A stretch of 64,000 bases of DNA, from the NCBI GenBank assembly GCA_024226315.1, contig JAAELT010000271.1, positions 1 to 64,000 on the forward strand. The letters run 5' to 3'. Shown here in pieces: positions 16,341 to 25,947 of the stretch. The translations under genes and the position numbers were made by a program. The notes beneath the pieces were generated by a model that worked only from the letters and a program-made list of their open reading frames with translations, was not told the origin of the DNA and did not search any database. The stretch comes from a bacterium (lineage in GTDB: Bacteria; Acidobacteriota; Thermoanaerobaculia; Multivoradales; J023). Position 1 is the stretch's first letter. The number at the start of each line of letters is the position of its first letter.

Positions 16341-18017
16341 TCAGCTGACCCGGAACGCACCCGACTCGTTTTCCGAGCCCGGTGGCGGCAGATCCACGGG
16401 CGAGAGCGAGCAGACCTGGATCTGGCGCTCGCCCTTGGCCTGGGCTTCGCGCAAGCCGCGCTTGGCCAGGCGGATGAGCTCGGGGGCCCCGCTGATCTCG
16501 TCGCGGTACTGCAAAATGGCGACGCTCAGGCTGATCGAGATCTGCTGGCCGGCGACGGGGAACGGCTGGGCGCAGACGTCGCGCTGCAGGCGCTCGGCGT
16601 GCGAGCGGGCGTGGGCCTCGGACTTCGCGTCCGTGATCAGCAGGAACTGGCCCTCGCCGTAGCGCATAACCGAGTCGCCGCTGCGCAGGGTGAGATGGAG
16701 CCGCTGCGCGATCTGGACGAGGATGAAGTCGAAGGCCACCGAGCCGTGCTCCTCACACAGGGTCTGCTGCCCGTCGATGCCGATCATCAGGCTGATCAGC
16801 GGCACTCCCAGGCGGCGCGAGCGCTGCACGGCTTCGTCGATCCGCTGCGCCACGTCGCGCCGCGAGCGGGCGTCGTCGAGGGCCTCGTCGACCTGCTTGA
16901 CGGCCAGGTTGCGGGACAGCTCCTCGATGGTGCCCTGGTGCTGGAAGCGCGCCCGGTCGACCTGCACCAGGCGCTTCGCCAGCTCGTCGAACAGCGCGCC
17001 CGGGTCCTCGGTCGCCGTCTTCTGCTCGGTCTCGAGCAACGCTGCGATGGTGGCGAGGTTCTGCTCGAGCTCGCTGAGGCGCCGCTGACTGGAGAGGATC
17101 TCCTGGGTCTGGGCGCCGCGCACGCGCTCGGAAGCCTCGAGACGGGCCACCAGATCGCTGACCTGCTCCTCGCGGGCGGCCATCAACCGCAGCTCCTGCT
17201 CCTGCTGATTGCAGGTCTTGCGCAGCTCGGAGAGGGTCTCGTCCTGGAGCATGCGCTCGTCGCGGTGAAACGCCAGCTCGAGTGCCAGCTGACGGCGCTT
17301 GGACTCGTCCGACACGCCCGAGCGCTTCGGTTCGGTCTCCTCGTCGCTGGCACGCTGTTCGAGCTCGGCGGCATAGGCGTCGGCGCGGGCCACCCGCTCG
17401 GCCCACGACGCCTCGGTCTGCTGAAACTCAGCTTCGACGGCGATCAGCCGGTGCTCGAGCGCCGTGGCGACCTTGAGCACCCGGCCGCGCTCCTCGTCCT
17501 TGGCGGCCAGCACCCGCTCGTAGGCGCGCAACCGGCCGGCGGTCTCCTGCAAGACTTTCTCCTGAGCTGCCAGCGAGCCGAGCAGGATCAGGCTGCGGCG
17601 AAAGGAGAAACGGGAGAACTCCGAAAGCGGAATCACGTCCAGACCGCCGAGTAGATCGAAATCGTGCGGGCACTCGAAATCGTCGGTGGTGATCACCAGG
17701 ATCGCCGGCGTCGAGACGTCCTCGGTGCGCAACCGGCGCAACAAATCCACGCCGTTGCCGTCCGAAAGCCGATCGGGAACCACCAGCAGCGAGCCGTCGG
17801 CAAAGGACGGTGGGGCGCCGAGATCGGCGGCCCGGACCGTCTGCACCGAGACCGTCGGCGCCACCGCCCGGATCGATTTCATCAGGTGTGCCGTCAGTGA
17901 CGGCGAGAGCCCGATCAGGATCACCTGCGTGAGCCCGTCGGTGGGGCTCATGGCCAGGCCGTGCGACAGCGGCGCGGCGGCTCGAAGCTCGTTCTCGTAT
18001 TTGGTGCGTCTCGACAT
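16341..18017 (-). CDS. Receiver-like / coiled-coil protein with degenerate GGDEF domain
   Basis: A 558-residue cytoplasmic protein. Residues about 30-150 resemble a response-regulator receiver (VILIGLSPSLTAHLMKSI, LLVVPDRLSDGNGVDLLRRL, AILVITTDD) but no clear phospho-Asp pocket is conserved. Residues 160-400 are a long heptad-like coiled coil rich in Glu, Arg and Gln. The C-terminal 150 residues have the diguanylate-cyclase shape (LGVPLISLMIGID, FILVQIAQRLHLTLRSGDSVMRYG), but the GGDEF signature is replaced by GEGQF at 454-458, so c-di-GMP synthesis is unlikely; a GTP- or partner-sensing role is possible. ATG at 18017 follows GGAGGGG. It is the last gene of the vWA operon, 80 bases behind the previous one. 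Confidence 0.75.
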   Translation of the reverse strand: MSRRTKYENELRAAAPLSHGLAMSPTDGLTQVILIGLSPSLTAHLMKSIRAVAPTVSVQTVRAADLGAPPSFADGSLLVVPDRLSDGNGVDLLRRLRTEDVSTPAILVITTDDFECPHDFDLLGGLDVIPLSEFSRFSFRRSLILLGSLAAQEKVLQETAGRLRAYERVLAAKDEERGRVLKVATALEHRLIAVEAEFQQTEASWAERVARADAYAAELEQRASDEETEPKRSGVSDESKRRQLALELAFHRDERMLQDETLSELRKTCNQQEQELRLMAAREEQVSDLVARLEASERVRGAQTQEILSSQRRLSELEQNLATIAALLETEQKTATEDPGALFDELAKRLVQVDRARFQHQGTIEELSRNLAVKQVDEALDDARSRRDVAQRIDEAVQRSRRLGVPLISLMIGIDGQQTLCEEHGSVAFDFILVQIAQRLHLTLRSGDSVMRYGEGQFLLITDAKSEAHARSHAERLQRDVCAQPFPVAGQQISISLSVAILQYRDEISGAPELIRLAKRGLREAQAKGERQIQVCSLSPVDLPPPGSENESGAFRVS

Positions 18018-18070
18018 TTCAGCCCCCTCCACTTGCGTCCAGGGAGCGGCAGTGTGACGCGGGATACTTA

Positions 18071-18106
18071 CATTCCAGCTTAAGAGTCCATTCCAGCTTA
18101 AGAGTC
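18071..18106. repeat. Perfect 18-bp tandem duplication
   Basis: CATTCCAGCTTAAGAGTC occurs twice head to tail. On the coding (minus) strand each copy contains the TAA that ends the acyltransferase-like gene, so the stop codon region has been duplicated between this gene and the GGDEF-like gene. Confidence 0.95.
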
Positions 18107-18619
18107 CAATCTCGAGACCAGCTCGAGACGACGTTCCAGGGACTCGACGTCCGATTCCCCCGCCGGATCGACCGGCGCGCGGACCACCACTCGCCAACCT
18201 CTCCGCCCCTCCTGGTGGCCGGAAACCGGCACCACCGGCCAGCCAGCCGCCAGAGACCCCCTGGCGATCTCGGCTATATCCGAGGTGCGATCGAGGACGA
18301 CCACGACGCAGCCGTCGGCCTCGAGCGCCTCGGAGACGCTGTCGCCGAAAGCGAACAGCCGGCGGCCTGACTGCCGCTCGAAACCCGCGACGAGCCTGCC
18401 GAGCCGGGGGTCGCCGGAACCGATGACGTGGACCGGCCCGCGAAAGAGCCCCAGCGCCAGCACCGCAATCTGCCAGTGCCCCTGCCGGGGGCACAACGCC
18501 AGGGGTTCCGTGTCCCCGGTCGGCTCGAGATGCTGCCAGCCCTCGAAGCTCAGCCGCCGGCAGAAATCACGCGCTCCTCGACGCACCAGTGCCCTGACGC
18601 GCGGTCTAGAAATCGACAT
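18098..18619 (-). CDS. Short protein resembling a lipid A acyltransferase core, active site apparently lost
   Basis: A 173-residue protein whose layout recalls the LpxL/HtrB acyltransferase core: RALVRRGARDFCRRLSFEGWQHLE, then LCPRQGHWQIAVLALGLFRGPVHVIG, RLGRLVAGFERQSGRRLF and a terminal VSGHQEGRRGWRVVVRAP. Real LpxL enzymes are about 300 residues, have an N-terminal membrane anchor, and use an H-x4-D/E dyad (AHFGNWE); here the aligned bases give PRQGHWQ, replacing both residues. It may be a regulatory relative or a decayed enzyme. Its ATG lies 14 bases inside the vWA gene upstream, indicating coupling. The family assignment is tentative. Confidence 0.45.
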   Translation of the reverse strand: MSISRPRVRALVRRGARDFCRRLSFEGWQHLEPTGDTEPLALCPRQGHWQIAVLALGLFRGPVHVIGSGDPRLGRLVAGFERQSGRRLFAFGDSVSEALEADGCVVVVLDRTSDIAEIARGSLAAGWPVVPVSGHQEGRRGWRVVVRAPVDPAGESDVESLERRLELVSRLDS

Positions 18620-19769
18620 ATCCCTGCCGGGTGCGGACCTTGAGGCCGCGCTCTTTGACCCGCACCCGAATCCGGTGCCAGTCGCCGTCTCCACGGTTGT
18701 TGCTCGGGTAGTAGCCGAGCACGTACTGATCGCGCAGCTCGCGGAGGATCTCGGTAAAGGCGTCGGCGGTCTGGGAGATGTCGCTGAGCACCAGGATCCG
18801 GCCGCCACTGTCCTCGACGCCCCGCTCCAGCAGCTCGAACTCCTGCCGATGAGACGCGGCGTCGCGCCACGCCGAGGAGTGGCCTCCCGAGGTATCGTCG
18901 CCGCCCAGCCGCAACCAGTAGACCAACGCCTGCGAGCGCCGGAGCGTTTCGAGCACCTCGTTCATCCGCAGCACGCTGGCGACGTCGATGCCGTCGGAGA
19001 GCAGGATCACCACCCGCCGCCCCTGGCGCGGCTCGAGCAGCTTCAGGGCCAGGTACAGGTGGTCGTTGAGGGCGGTGGAGCCGCGTGCCTCGACGCCCGC
19101 GAGACCGGCGGAGAGCACTTCCGCGAAGCTGGTGAACGGCGAGTCGTGAAGCACTCGCTCGGCGAAGAGCACGAGCTTCGCCTGGTCGAGCTCCTGCATG
19201 CCGGCGATGAAGGCCTCTGCGCCGGCGACCGCGGTGTCCAGGCGCTCGCCGCGCATGCTGTCCGAGGCGTCGACCAGCAGCAGGGCTGTCAGCGGCACGT
19301 CGCCGCGCTCGAAGGTCACCAGGCGCTGCTGCTCGCCGTCGTCGGTGACCACGAAATCCCCCGCGTTGAGATCCAGCAGACGCTGCTCGCGACGGCTGAC
19401 GGTAACGTAGAGCTGCAGCAGCTCGAGCTCCAGCTCGAAGTCGATTTCGAGCTCCGGCGACACCAGCAGCGTGCGCCCGGTCTCGCCGCTCGCGTCCTCG
19501 GCAATGACCTCGAACCGGTGCCCCTCGCCGCGCTCGCCGACGTCGACTTCCACCCTGTAGGGCGGCTCGCTGAGCTCGGCGACCACGTAGTCGTCGAGCA
19601 GGAAGGTCACCTTGGTGATCTCCTCCTCGGAGCTGACCTCCGCCACCACCTCGATCTCGCCGAACACCGGCTCCCCCGGCGCCGGGCTGATCAGCACGAC
19701 ACTCGGGGAACCGGCCGCGGCGGACGCGATCCACAGCAGCAGCGTGTAGCAGAGCAGGTGACGGCGCAT
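18606..19769 (-). CDS. Secreted vWA-domain protein (acidobacterial VWFA-related type)
   Basis: A 387-residue protein with a signal peptide (LLCYTLLLWIASAAAGS). Residues 20-100 form an Ig-like beta domain (PSVVLISPAPGEPVFGEIEV), then a conserved DFVVTDDGEQQ segment, and a vWA domain from about 155 with an intact metal-ion-dependent adhesion site (LLLVDASDSMRG). The end YVLGYYPSNN plus the RVRVKERG strand is typical of the acidobacterial VWFA-related family. It is probably a periplasmic or surface binding protein. Its ATG shares one base with the TGA of the TPR gene upstream; an open frame upstream of 19769 lies inside that gene and is a shadow. Confidence 0.85.
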   Translation of the reverse strand: MRRHLLCYTLLLWIASAAAGSPSVVLISPAPGEPVFGEIEVVAEVSSEEEITKVTFLLDDYVVAELSEPPYRVEVDVGERGEGHRFEVIAEDASGETGRTLLVSPELEIDFELELELLQLYVTVSRREQRLLDLNAGDFVVTDDGEQQRLVTFERGDVPLTALLLVDASDSMRGERLDTAVAGAEAFIAGMQELDQAKLVLFAERVLHDSPFTSFAEVLSAGLAGVEARGSTALNDHLYLALKLLEPRQGRRVVILLSDGIDVASVLRMNEVLETLRRSQALVYWLRLGGDDTSGGHSSAWRDAASHRQEFELLERGVEDSGGRILVLSDISQTADAFTEILRELRDQYVLGYYPSNNRGDGDWHRIRVRVKERGLKVRTRQGYVDF

Positions 19770-21853
19770 CAGCCGGCGTCCATCTCCGGCACGGCGGCCA
19801 GCCAGCTCTTCAGGATCTCCAGCCGGCCGCGTGCATCCTCTTCGAGCGTCTGTCGCATCTCTCGGAGCACTTCGTCCGGCCAGCGGTTGTAGCGCGAGCG
19901 TTCGCTCGCTTCCGGCGCCGCGGCGTCCGCGCCGAGATCCTCCAGCAGCTCGCGCGAGGCTCGTGCCTCGCCGCGGGCGTCCAGCACGTAGGCCAGTTGG
20001 ATCATCAGCGTCGGATGCCCCGGCCAGCGTTCGATTCCCCGGCGCAGGACGCCGGCCGACTCGTTCCAGCGCCCCTCGTCCATCTCGATGCGCGCCAGCT
20101 CCTGATGGGCCAGCACGGCGACCCAATCGGTGCCGGACCCGGCAGTCAGCTCGTCGAGTGCCAGGCGCGCCGCGTCCATCCTGCCGGTGCGATACAGGTT
20201 GACGGCCAGACGCAGCCGCCCCTCGCGATCTCCCGGACGGGAGGCGACGAAGTCTTCGAGCTTCGCCAGGGCCTCCGGGAAACGGCCCCTCTTCTCGAGC
20301 AGAGTGGCCAGGCCGAGGAGCGCCGCTTCTTCGTCGGCGGCCAGAGCCAGCGCCTCGTCGAACAGCTTCTTGGACTGACTCCGGACGCCGCGGTGCTGCA
20401 GGTAGCCGGCCAGGCTCGAGACGGCCCGGGCCGCGTCGATCCGCGCCTCCGGGGTGCCGAGCTCGTCGGCGTAGGCTCCGGCCAGGGTCAGCACCATCTG
20501 CGTGGCGTGGTGCGCCAGGATGAAACGGCCGCTCCGGCGATACTCCCGGCTGAGGTCGAGATGCAGCAGGATGACGGGCAGCACGCCCTGCCAGTCCGCC
20601 TGGCCGAGGTCCGCCAGGACCCGCCCTTCACCCCGCGCCAGGACCGCGACGGCTTCGGCGTCGAGCTGATCGACGGCCCGCACCTCGCTGGCGGCCAGCG
20701 TCGTCAACGCGGCGCGCCTCTCGCCGGCCGCGAGCTGGCGCAGGGCCGAGAGGTACTCGGTCTGCACCGCGCGGGCGAGGTTCTTCTCCTCGCGGCCGAG
20801 CGATGACCGGGGTGGAGCGTCACCTTGCTCCCGGGCGACCGCTTCGCGGACGATCGGAGAGGAAGAGGCGTCGACGAAGATCGGCACGAAGGCGGAGCGC
20901 GACGCCTTCTCGGACGCGCCGCCGCCTTCCCGGGCGGCGCCTTCTCGGGCGGCGCCTTCCCGGGCCAGGGCTATCGCCATTTCGTAGGCGCCGGGGATCA
21001 GCTCCGGCGCGACCAACGAGACGGCCGCTGGTCTCAGGCCAGAGGCGCCCGGCGCGCCGAGCTCCACGATCTCGATCTCGGCCGTGACGACGTCGCCTCC
21101 AGGAGCGCGAACGTGGGCCTCGAGCAGCCAGGGCTCGGGGCGGCCGGCGTCGAGGAGAAGGTGGCCCGAGATCGACTCGCCTGGCACCAGGATCGGCCGC
21201 GTCGTGGGCAGGGACAGGTCGCCTCCCAGGCCGAAGGGCGCGGGCAGGGCGATCTCCTCACCGGCCGGGGCCACCAGCAGCCAGGGCTCGTCGGCCTCGT
21301 AGAACAGCGGCGGCTGGATCCTGGCCTCGCCGGCGCCGGCCTCATCAGGCGCCGTCACCTCCAGGCCGCGCAAGCCGAAGCTGTCGCTGCTGCGCGCCAG
21401 CACCCGCAACAAGCGACCGCCGGCCGGGGCGCTGAGCGGCACGAAGGCCTTGAGGCCGGTACCGGCGAGCATCTCGCCGTGGAGATCCGGATCGAGATCG
21501 ATCGCCAGGCTGCTCTGATCGAGCACTTCCAGGTCACGCCCCAGCACGTAGACGAAGATCTCGACCGTCAGGGGGCCGGAGGCGGGCCGCGCCAGGATCA
21601 GCGAGGCACCGTCGATCTCGACCATCACCGTCGCCCGCACACCGTCCGCGGACGGCAGGGCGGAAATGGCGATCGGCAGCTTGCCGCCTTGCTGACCGCT
21701 CATCAAGAGTGCCGCGGTGCGCATCTCCACCACCGCCCCGCGCCCGGTCCGGACGACCTCGTGCTCCGCTGCAGTGGACACGGCCGCCACGGCGAGCAGC
21801 AATCCCGCCGCGAGGACACCTCCCACCATTCTCGAAGCGAGGGGAGGATTCAT
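19769..21853 (-). CDS. Secreted TPR-repeat protein
   Basis: A 694-residue exported protein: signal peptide (VGGVLAAGLLLAVAAVSTAAE), a beta-rich N-terminal half (about 30-330) of unknown type, a small Ala-Arg-Glu-Gly-Ala repeat near 300-312, and a C-terminal half of tetratricopeptide repeats (for example LFDEALALAADEEAALLGLATLLEKRG, RFPEALAKLEDFVASRPGDREGRLRLAVNLYRTG). TPRs scaffold protein complexes, so it may bridge the two vWA proteins encoded on either side. It begins one base after the stop of the first vWA gene and ends on the start of the second. Confidence 0.75.
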   Translation of the reverse strand: MNPPLASRMVGGVLAAGLLLAVAAVSTAAEHEVVRTGRGAVVEMRTAALLMSGQQGGKLPIAISALPSADGVRATVMVEIDGASLILARPASGPLTVEIFVYVLGRDLEVLDQSSLAIDLDPDLHGEMLAGTGLKAFVPLSAPAGGRLLRVLARSSDSFGLRGLEVTAPDEAGAGEARIQPPLFYEADEPWLLVAPAGEEIALPAPFGLGGDLSLPTTRPILVPGESISGHLLLDAGRPEPWLLEAHVRAPGGDVVTAEIEIVELGAPGASGLRPAAVSLVAPELIPGAYEMAIALAREGAAREGAAREGGGASEKASRSAFVPIFVDASSSPIVREAVAREQGDAPPRSSLGREEKNLARAVQTEYLSALRQLAAGERRAALTTLAASEVRAVDQLDAEAVAVLARGEGRVLADLGQADWQGVLPVILLHLDLSREYRRSGRFILAHHATQMVLTLAGAYADELGTPEARIDAARAVSSLAGYLQHRGVRSQSKKLFDEALALAADEEAALLGLATLLEKRGRFPEALAKLEDFVASRPGDREGRLRLAVNLYRTGRMDAARLALDELTAGSGTDWVAVLAHQELARIEMDEGRWNESAGVLRRGIERWPGHPTLMIQLAYVLDARGEARASRELLEDLGADAAAPEASERSRYNRWPDEVLREMRQTLEEDARGRLEILKSWLAAVPEMDAG

Positions 21854-21854
21854 C

Positions 21855-23750
21855 CTAGCGGCGTGAAGAATCGGTTTCGGCGCGATCCAGGAGGCTCCGG
21901 GCTCCCCAGGAAGCCACGGCGGTCGACGATCGCGGCCTGAAATCGTCGCGCACGGTGACGGCGATCCGCTCCAGCCCCGAAGGCAGCGTCAGCTCGAGCT
22001 CGTAGGACACCCGGCGGCCGAGGGAGGTGAGCAGATCCCGGTTGGCGATCCGGACCGGCACCACCGCCTTGGTCACCGGCCCCACCTCGTCGAGACCGCC
22101 GGCGGTGGTGAAGATCGACAGCCGTCCGGTATGGACGCGGCCGTCCGCCACCAGGGCCAGGCGCGCCAGCGGCACGGTGATCGCGACCGGTACCCGCCAG
22201 CCCTTCTTCCCCGCCGCCCGCGGCTCGCCCGGCGAAACCACCACCTCGAGAGGGTTCTCCATCTCTTCGAGGAGCAGCGCCGACACCGTACGCTCGGCGG
22301 CCAGTGTGTCTCGGTCCTTGAGCTGAATCAGCGGACGGTGGCGGACCTCGAGCTTGCCTCGGCCGGGCACGCTCTCGCGCAGGCGGACCTTGATGCGCGA
22401 GGTGCCGTCCTTCGACTCACGCGGCTCGAAGCCGAGCGAGTAGAACGTTCTGAAGTCGCTGCCGATCCTCGACAGGGCCGCGCGGAAGTCGCGGCTGCCG
22501 GTGAACGAGCGCCCGCCGGTGTCCCAGGCCAGCCGGCGCAGCGACGCCAGTGAGTCGGCCAGGGAGCCCGGGGCCACGGTGGGCACCGGCGAGGTCGAGC
22601 CGCGCCCGGCCATCACGGTGTCGCCGGCCGCCAGGAATCCGGAAGTGCGCAGGCCGCCGGCATCGAGGGTGTGGAAGACGACACCGCTCGAGCTCGCCCT
22701 TTCGGACACGTCCTGCACCTGCCTCTCGGCGTCGATCATGAAGCTGGAGGCTGCTGCTGCCATGGCGTCGAAATTGACGCTGTCCTGCGCCAGCTCCGCG
22801 GGATCCGCGCTGGCGCCGTTGTCGCCGCCGCCCTCGGCACCGGGAGTCGACGGCATGCGGTTGCTGGAGTAGCGGCCGAAGGCTTCTTGCCAGGCGTCGA
22901 ACAGGCGCCGCGGATAGGCCGCCGGAACCCGGCCGCTGACGTAGAGCACCGCGCGGCGGCCCGGCAGGCCGGCGATCGACTGGATCAGCTGCTGCAGCTG
23001 ACCGGTGGTTCTGTGCAGCTCGCCGTTGACCTCCGCGGCGTAGGCCCGCGCCTGGGACAGCAGGGCCCGCGCCTGCATGTCGGGATCCCTGGCCCCGATG
23101 TCGGTGCCTCCGTTCTTGGCCCGACGCATGTCCTGCAGGATGCTCCGATACTCATTTGCCAACCGGCCACCGCCCGGGCGCTCCCGAATGTCGTCGAGCT
23201 GGGAGACCACCAGCTCCGGCACCGTGGTGAAGCTCTGTTCGAGCTCCAGCCGGTGGCCCGCGGTGACCAGCATGACTCGATCGTCAGGTCCGAGGGCCTG
23301 CCGTAGGAAGGGCTTGAGCGCCTGGCGCACGTCCTTCAGGTCGCCCGGCTCGAGATAGCCGCGGTCGATGTAGATCACCAGGTGCAAGCGGTCGGCCGCC
23401 TCGGCACTCGGCGACGCCCGCACGGCGGCGGGCGAGGGCGAGCCCGGTGGCGGCGCCGCCGCCTCGACTCCGTTCGCGCGGCCGGCGACCATCGACCGGA
23501 AATGGGTCAGCTCGACCGGCTGAGAGTCCTGAAGAACTTCGAAATCCTCACGCGTGAGCCCGGCGACCGGCTCGCCCTGGCCGTCTACGACCACGACCTC
23601 GAGCTCGGCGAGACGGACCTCGATCTCCTGGGAAACGACGTCCGCGGCCGGGGCCTCGGCGGTGACCGGGCCGGAAGCGTACGCGGCCAACAAGGCCACG
23701 GTCACGACGGCACAGCTTGTCTGGACCCGGTTTGTCTGGACCCGGTACAT
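21855..23750 (-). CDS. Secreted vWA-domain protein, first gene of the operon
   Basis: A 631-residue protein of the acidobacterial VWFA-related family: signal peptide (about residues 11-33), the conserved LAELEVVVVDGQGEPVAGLTREDFEVLQD start, a divergent vWA core (LHLVIYIDRGYLEPGDLKDV; the DxSxS metal site reads DRGYL, so metal binding is doubtful), and the DFRTFYSLGFEPRE segment. It differs from the second vWA protein of the operon, which has the intact site. The chosen ATG is preceded by a weak site and followed by a perfect 15-bp tandem duplication giving VQTNRVQT in the first eleven residues. Confidence 0.8.
   Translation of the reverse strand: MYRVQTNRVQTSCAVVTVALLAAYASGPVTAEAPAADVVSQEIEVRLAELEVVVVDGQGEPVAGLTREDFEVLQDSQPVELTHFRSMVAGRANGVEAAAPPPGSPSPAAVRASPSAEAADRLHLVIYIDRGYLEPGDLKDVRQALKPFLRQALGPDDRVMLVTAGHRLELEQSFTTVPELVVSQLDDIRERPGGGRLANEYRSILQDMRRAKNGGTDIGARDPDMQARALLSQARAYAAEVNGELHRTTGQLQQLIQSIAGLPGRRAVLYVSGRVPAAYPRRLFDAWQEAFGRYSSNRMPSTPGAEGGGDNGASADPAELAQDSVNFDAMAAAASSFMIDAERQVQDVSERASSSGVVFHTLDAGGLRTSGFLAAGDTVMAGRGSTSPVPTVAPGSLADSLASLRRLAWDTGGRSFTGSRDFRAALSRIGSDFRTFYSLGFEPRESKDGTSRIKVRLRESVPGRGKLEVRHRPLIQLKDRDTLAAERTVSALLLEEMENPLEVVVSPGEPRAAGKKGWRVPVAITVPLARLALVADGRVHTGRLSIFTTAGGLDEVGPVTKAVVPVRIANRDLLTSLGRRVSYELELTLPSGLERIAVTVRDDFRPRSSTAVASWGARSLLDRAETDSSRR
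23717..23746. repeat. Perfect 15-bp tandem duplication inside the vWA signal peptide region
   Basis: TTGTCTGGACCCGGT is present twice head to tail, in phase with the codons, duplicating five residues at the N-terminus of the first vWA protein. Confidence 0.95.
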
Positions 23751-23825
23751 TCGGCAACGCGCTCCTCTCAGCTTTATACGCGCCGCGTGATCCTGGGTTT
23801 GCTCCCCGCGTACCTGAGCTCCGCC

Positions 23826-24224
<399 letters not shown>

Positions 24225-24286
24225 GGCTTGGTCTCCTTCTGGGTTGGGGACTGCGTCTGGCTTGGCGAGGCCGGAATACTTGGATG

Positions 24287-24324
24287 AGTATAGACCGAAA
24301 CTCCGCGGGACGGTCCCCTATACT
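24287..24324. promoter_or_regulatory. Mirror-image divergent -10 boxes between the RRM and M24 genes
   Basis: AGTATAG (24287-24293) and CTATACT (24318-24324) are perfect inverted arms. Read outward each gives TATACT, a near-consensus -10, one for the RRM gene on the minus strand and one for the M24 peptidase on the plus strand, both preceded by CGGTC. No good -35 is visible for either. Confidence 0.5.
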
Positions 24325-24375
24325 CTGATCCGGCCGGCCGACGTCGTCGCCAGCCACCCTCAATGGAGACCGAGT

Positions 24376-25800
24376 ATGAGAGTCGACCGCCGAATCTACG
24401 ACCCTGCCTCTCTGGCCGCGATCTGCGGCTCGATCCTGATTTGCTGCACCTGCTGCACGGTGATCTGCGCTCCCCCGGTCCTCGCCGAGGCGATCACGGC
24501 GGACCAGGGGCGGAGCATTCCCGGCCCCGGGACGGTGCTGAGTGAGCGCCAGCGGATCGAGCCGGTCAACCGTATGCTGCGCGCCCGCCTCGACGACCTG
24601 CTACCGGCGCTGATGCGCGAAGCCGAGATCGACCTCTGGCTGGTGATCAATCGCGAATACGCCGAGGATCCCGTCTACCTGACCCTGGTGCCCGATCCGG
24701 TCTTCGCCGCCCGCCGCACCACGATGCTGGTGTTTCACGACCGGGGCACGGGCGCCGGAGGCGAGGACCGCGGGGTCGAGCGGCTGACGGTCAGCCGCTA
24801 CGGGCTCGGAGAGCTGTACGAGTCGGCCTGGGAGGGCGGCGACCTCGACGAGCAATGGAGCCGCCTGGCCGAGATCGTCGCTGAGCGCGATCCGCGCCGC
24901 ATCGGCATCGACGTCAGCCGTCACTGGCCGGTGGCGGACGGCCTGACCGCCAGCCTGAACGACCGCCTGCTCGAAGCCCTCGGCCCGCGTCTGTCGCAGC
25001 GGGTGGTGAGCGCCGAAGAGCTGGTGATCCGCTGGGTCGAGACCCGCGGCGCCGAGGAGCTCGAGGTCTACCCCCACGTCGTCTCGCTGGCCCGAGGGGT
25101 GATCTCCGAGGCCTTCTCCGAGCGCGTGATCACCCCCGGGGTCACTACCACGGAGGACGTCGCCTGGTTCATCCGCGAGCGCTTCGGCGAGCTGGGTCTG
25201 CCGGTCTGGTTCATGCCCTACGTCAACGCCCAGCGTCCAGGCGGCCCGTGCGAAGCCGAGGCCAGCTTCTGCGGCGAGCCGGGGGCGATCCGGCGAGGCG
25301 ACGTGCTACATACCGACGTCGGCATCTGCTACCTCCGGCTGTGCACCGACACCCAGGAGATGGGCTACGTGCTGCGGCCCGGCGAGACCGGCGTGCCCGA
25401 CGGCCTCGAGCGGGCACTGGCCACCGGCAATCGCTGGCAGGACTTGTTGACCACCGAGATGGTCACCGGCCGTACCGGCAACGAGATCCTCGCCGCCGCC
25501 CGCGCGGCCGCCGAGGGCGAGGGCATCGCCTCGAGCGTCTACACCCACCCGCTGGGCTTCTTCGGGCACGCGCCCGGGCCGACGATCGGCATGTGGGACA
25601 ACCAGGGACCGACCCCGGTACGCGGCGACTGGAAGCTCCACCCCGACACCGCCTACGCCATCGAGGGCAACGTCAAGGTGCCGGTCGCCGAATGGGACGG
25701 CCAGCACGTGCAGATCAAGCTCGAGCAAAGCGCCGTATTCGACGGCGAGCGGGTACTCTACCTGGCGGGGCGCCAGACCGCCTGGCACCTGGTGCGTTAG
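24376..25800 (+). CDS. Secreted M24 family metallopeptidase (Xaa-Pro aminopeptidase-like)
   Basis: A 474-residue protein with an exported N-terminus (hydrophobic, Cys-rich ICGSILICCTCCTVICAPPVLAEA), a creatinase-like N-terminal domain (about 55-210) and a pita-bread catalytic domain. The five metal ligands are recognisable: Asp in VLHTDVGI, Asp in CTDTQEMG, His in GFFGHAPG, Glu in AIEGNVKVP and Glu in QIKLEQSAVF. It should remove N-terminal residues next to proline from peptides outside the cytoplasm. The ATG at 24376 follows GGAGACCGAGT. The Cys-rich signal could alternatively be a lipoprotein signal, though no clean lipobox is seen. Confidence 0.85.
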   Translation: MRVDRRIYDPASLAAICGSILICCTCCTVICAPPVLAEAITADQGRSIPGPGTVLSERQRIEPVNRMLRARLDDLLPALMREAEIDLWLVINREYAEDPVYLTLVPDPVFAARRTTMLVFHDRGTGAGGEDRGVERLTVSRYGLGELYESAWEGGDLDEQWSRLAEIVAERDPRRIGIDVSRHWPVADGLTASLNDRLLEALGPRLSQRVVSAEELVIRWVETRGAEELEVYPHVVSLARGVISEAFSERVITPGVTTTEDVAWFIRERFGELGLPVWFMPYVNAQRPGGPCEAEASFCGEPGAIRRGDVLHTDVGICYLRLCTDTQEMGYVLRPGETGVPDGLERALATGNRWQDLLTTEMVTGRTGNEILAAARAAAEGEGIASSVYTHPLGFFGHAPGPTIGMWDNQGPTPVRGDWKLHPDTAYAIEGNVKVPVAEWDGQHVQIKLEQSAVFDGERVLYLAGRQTAWHLVR

Positions 25801-25947
25801 CCGCCCCGGCTACCGCCGCGGTCGTCCTGATGGCCTGCGGGCGGTGCTCAGGCTCTCTCCTGGCCCACGATTCCGCCCGGCGCTCGGTCGCGTTGCGCTC
25901 CGTCCTCGGCCATCTGGCCGCCCGCTCGGGTGCTCGGGCTCAGACCT

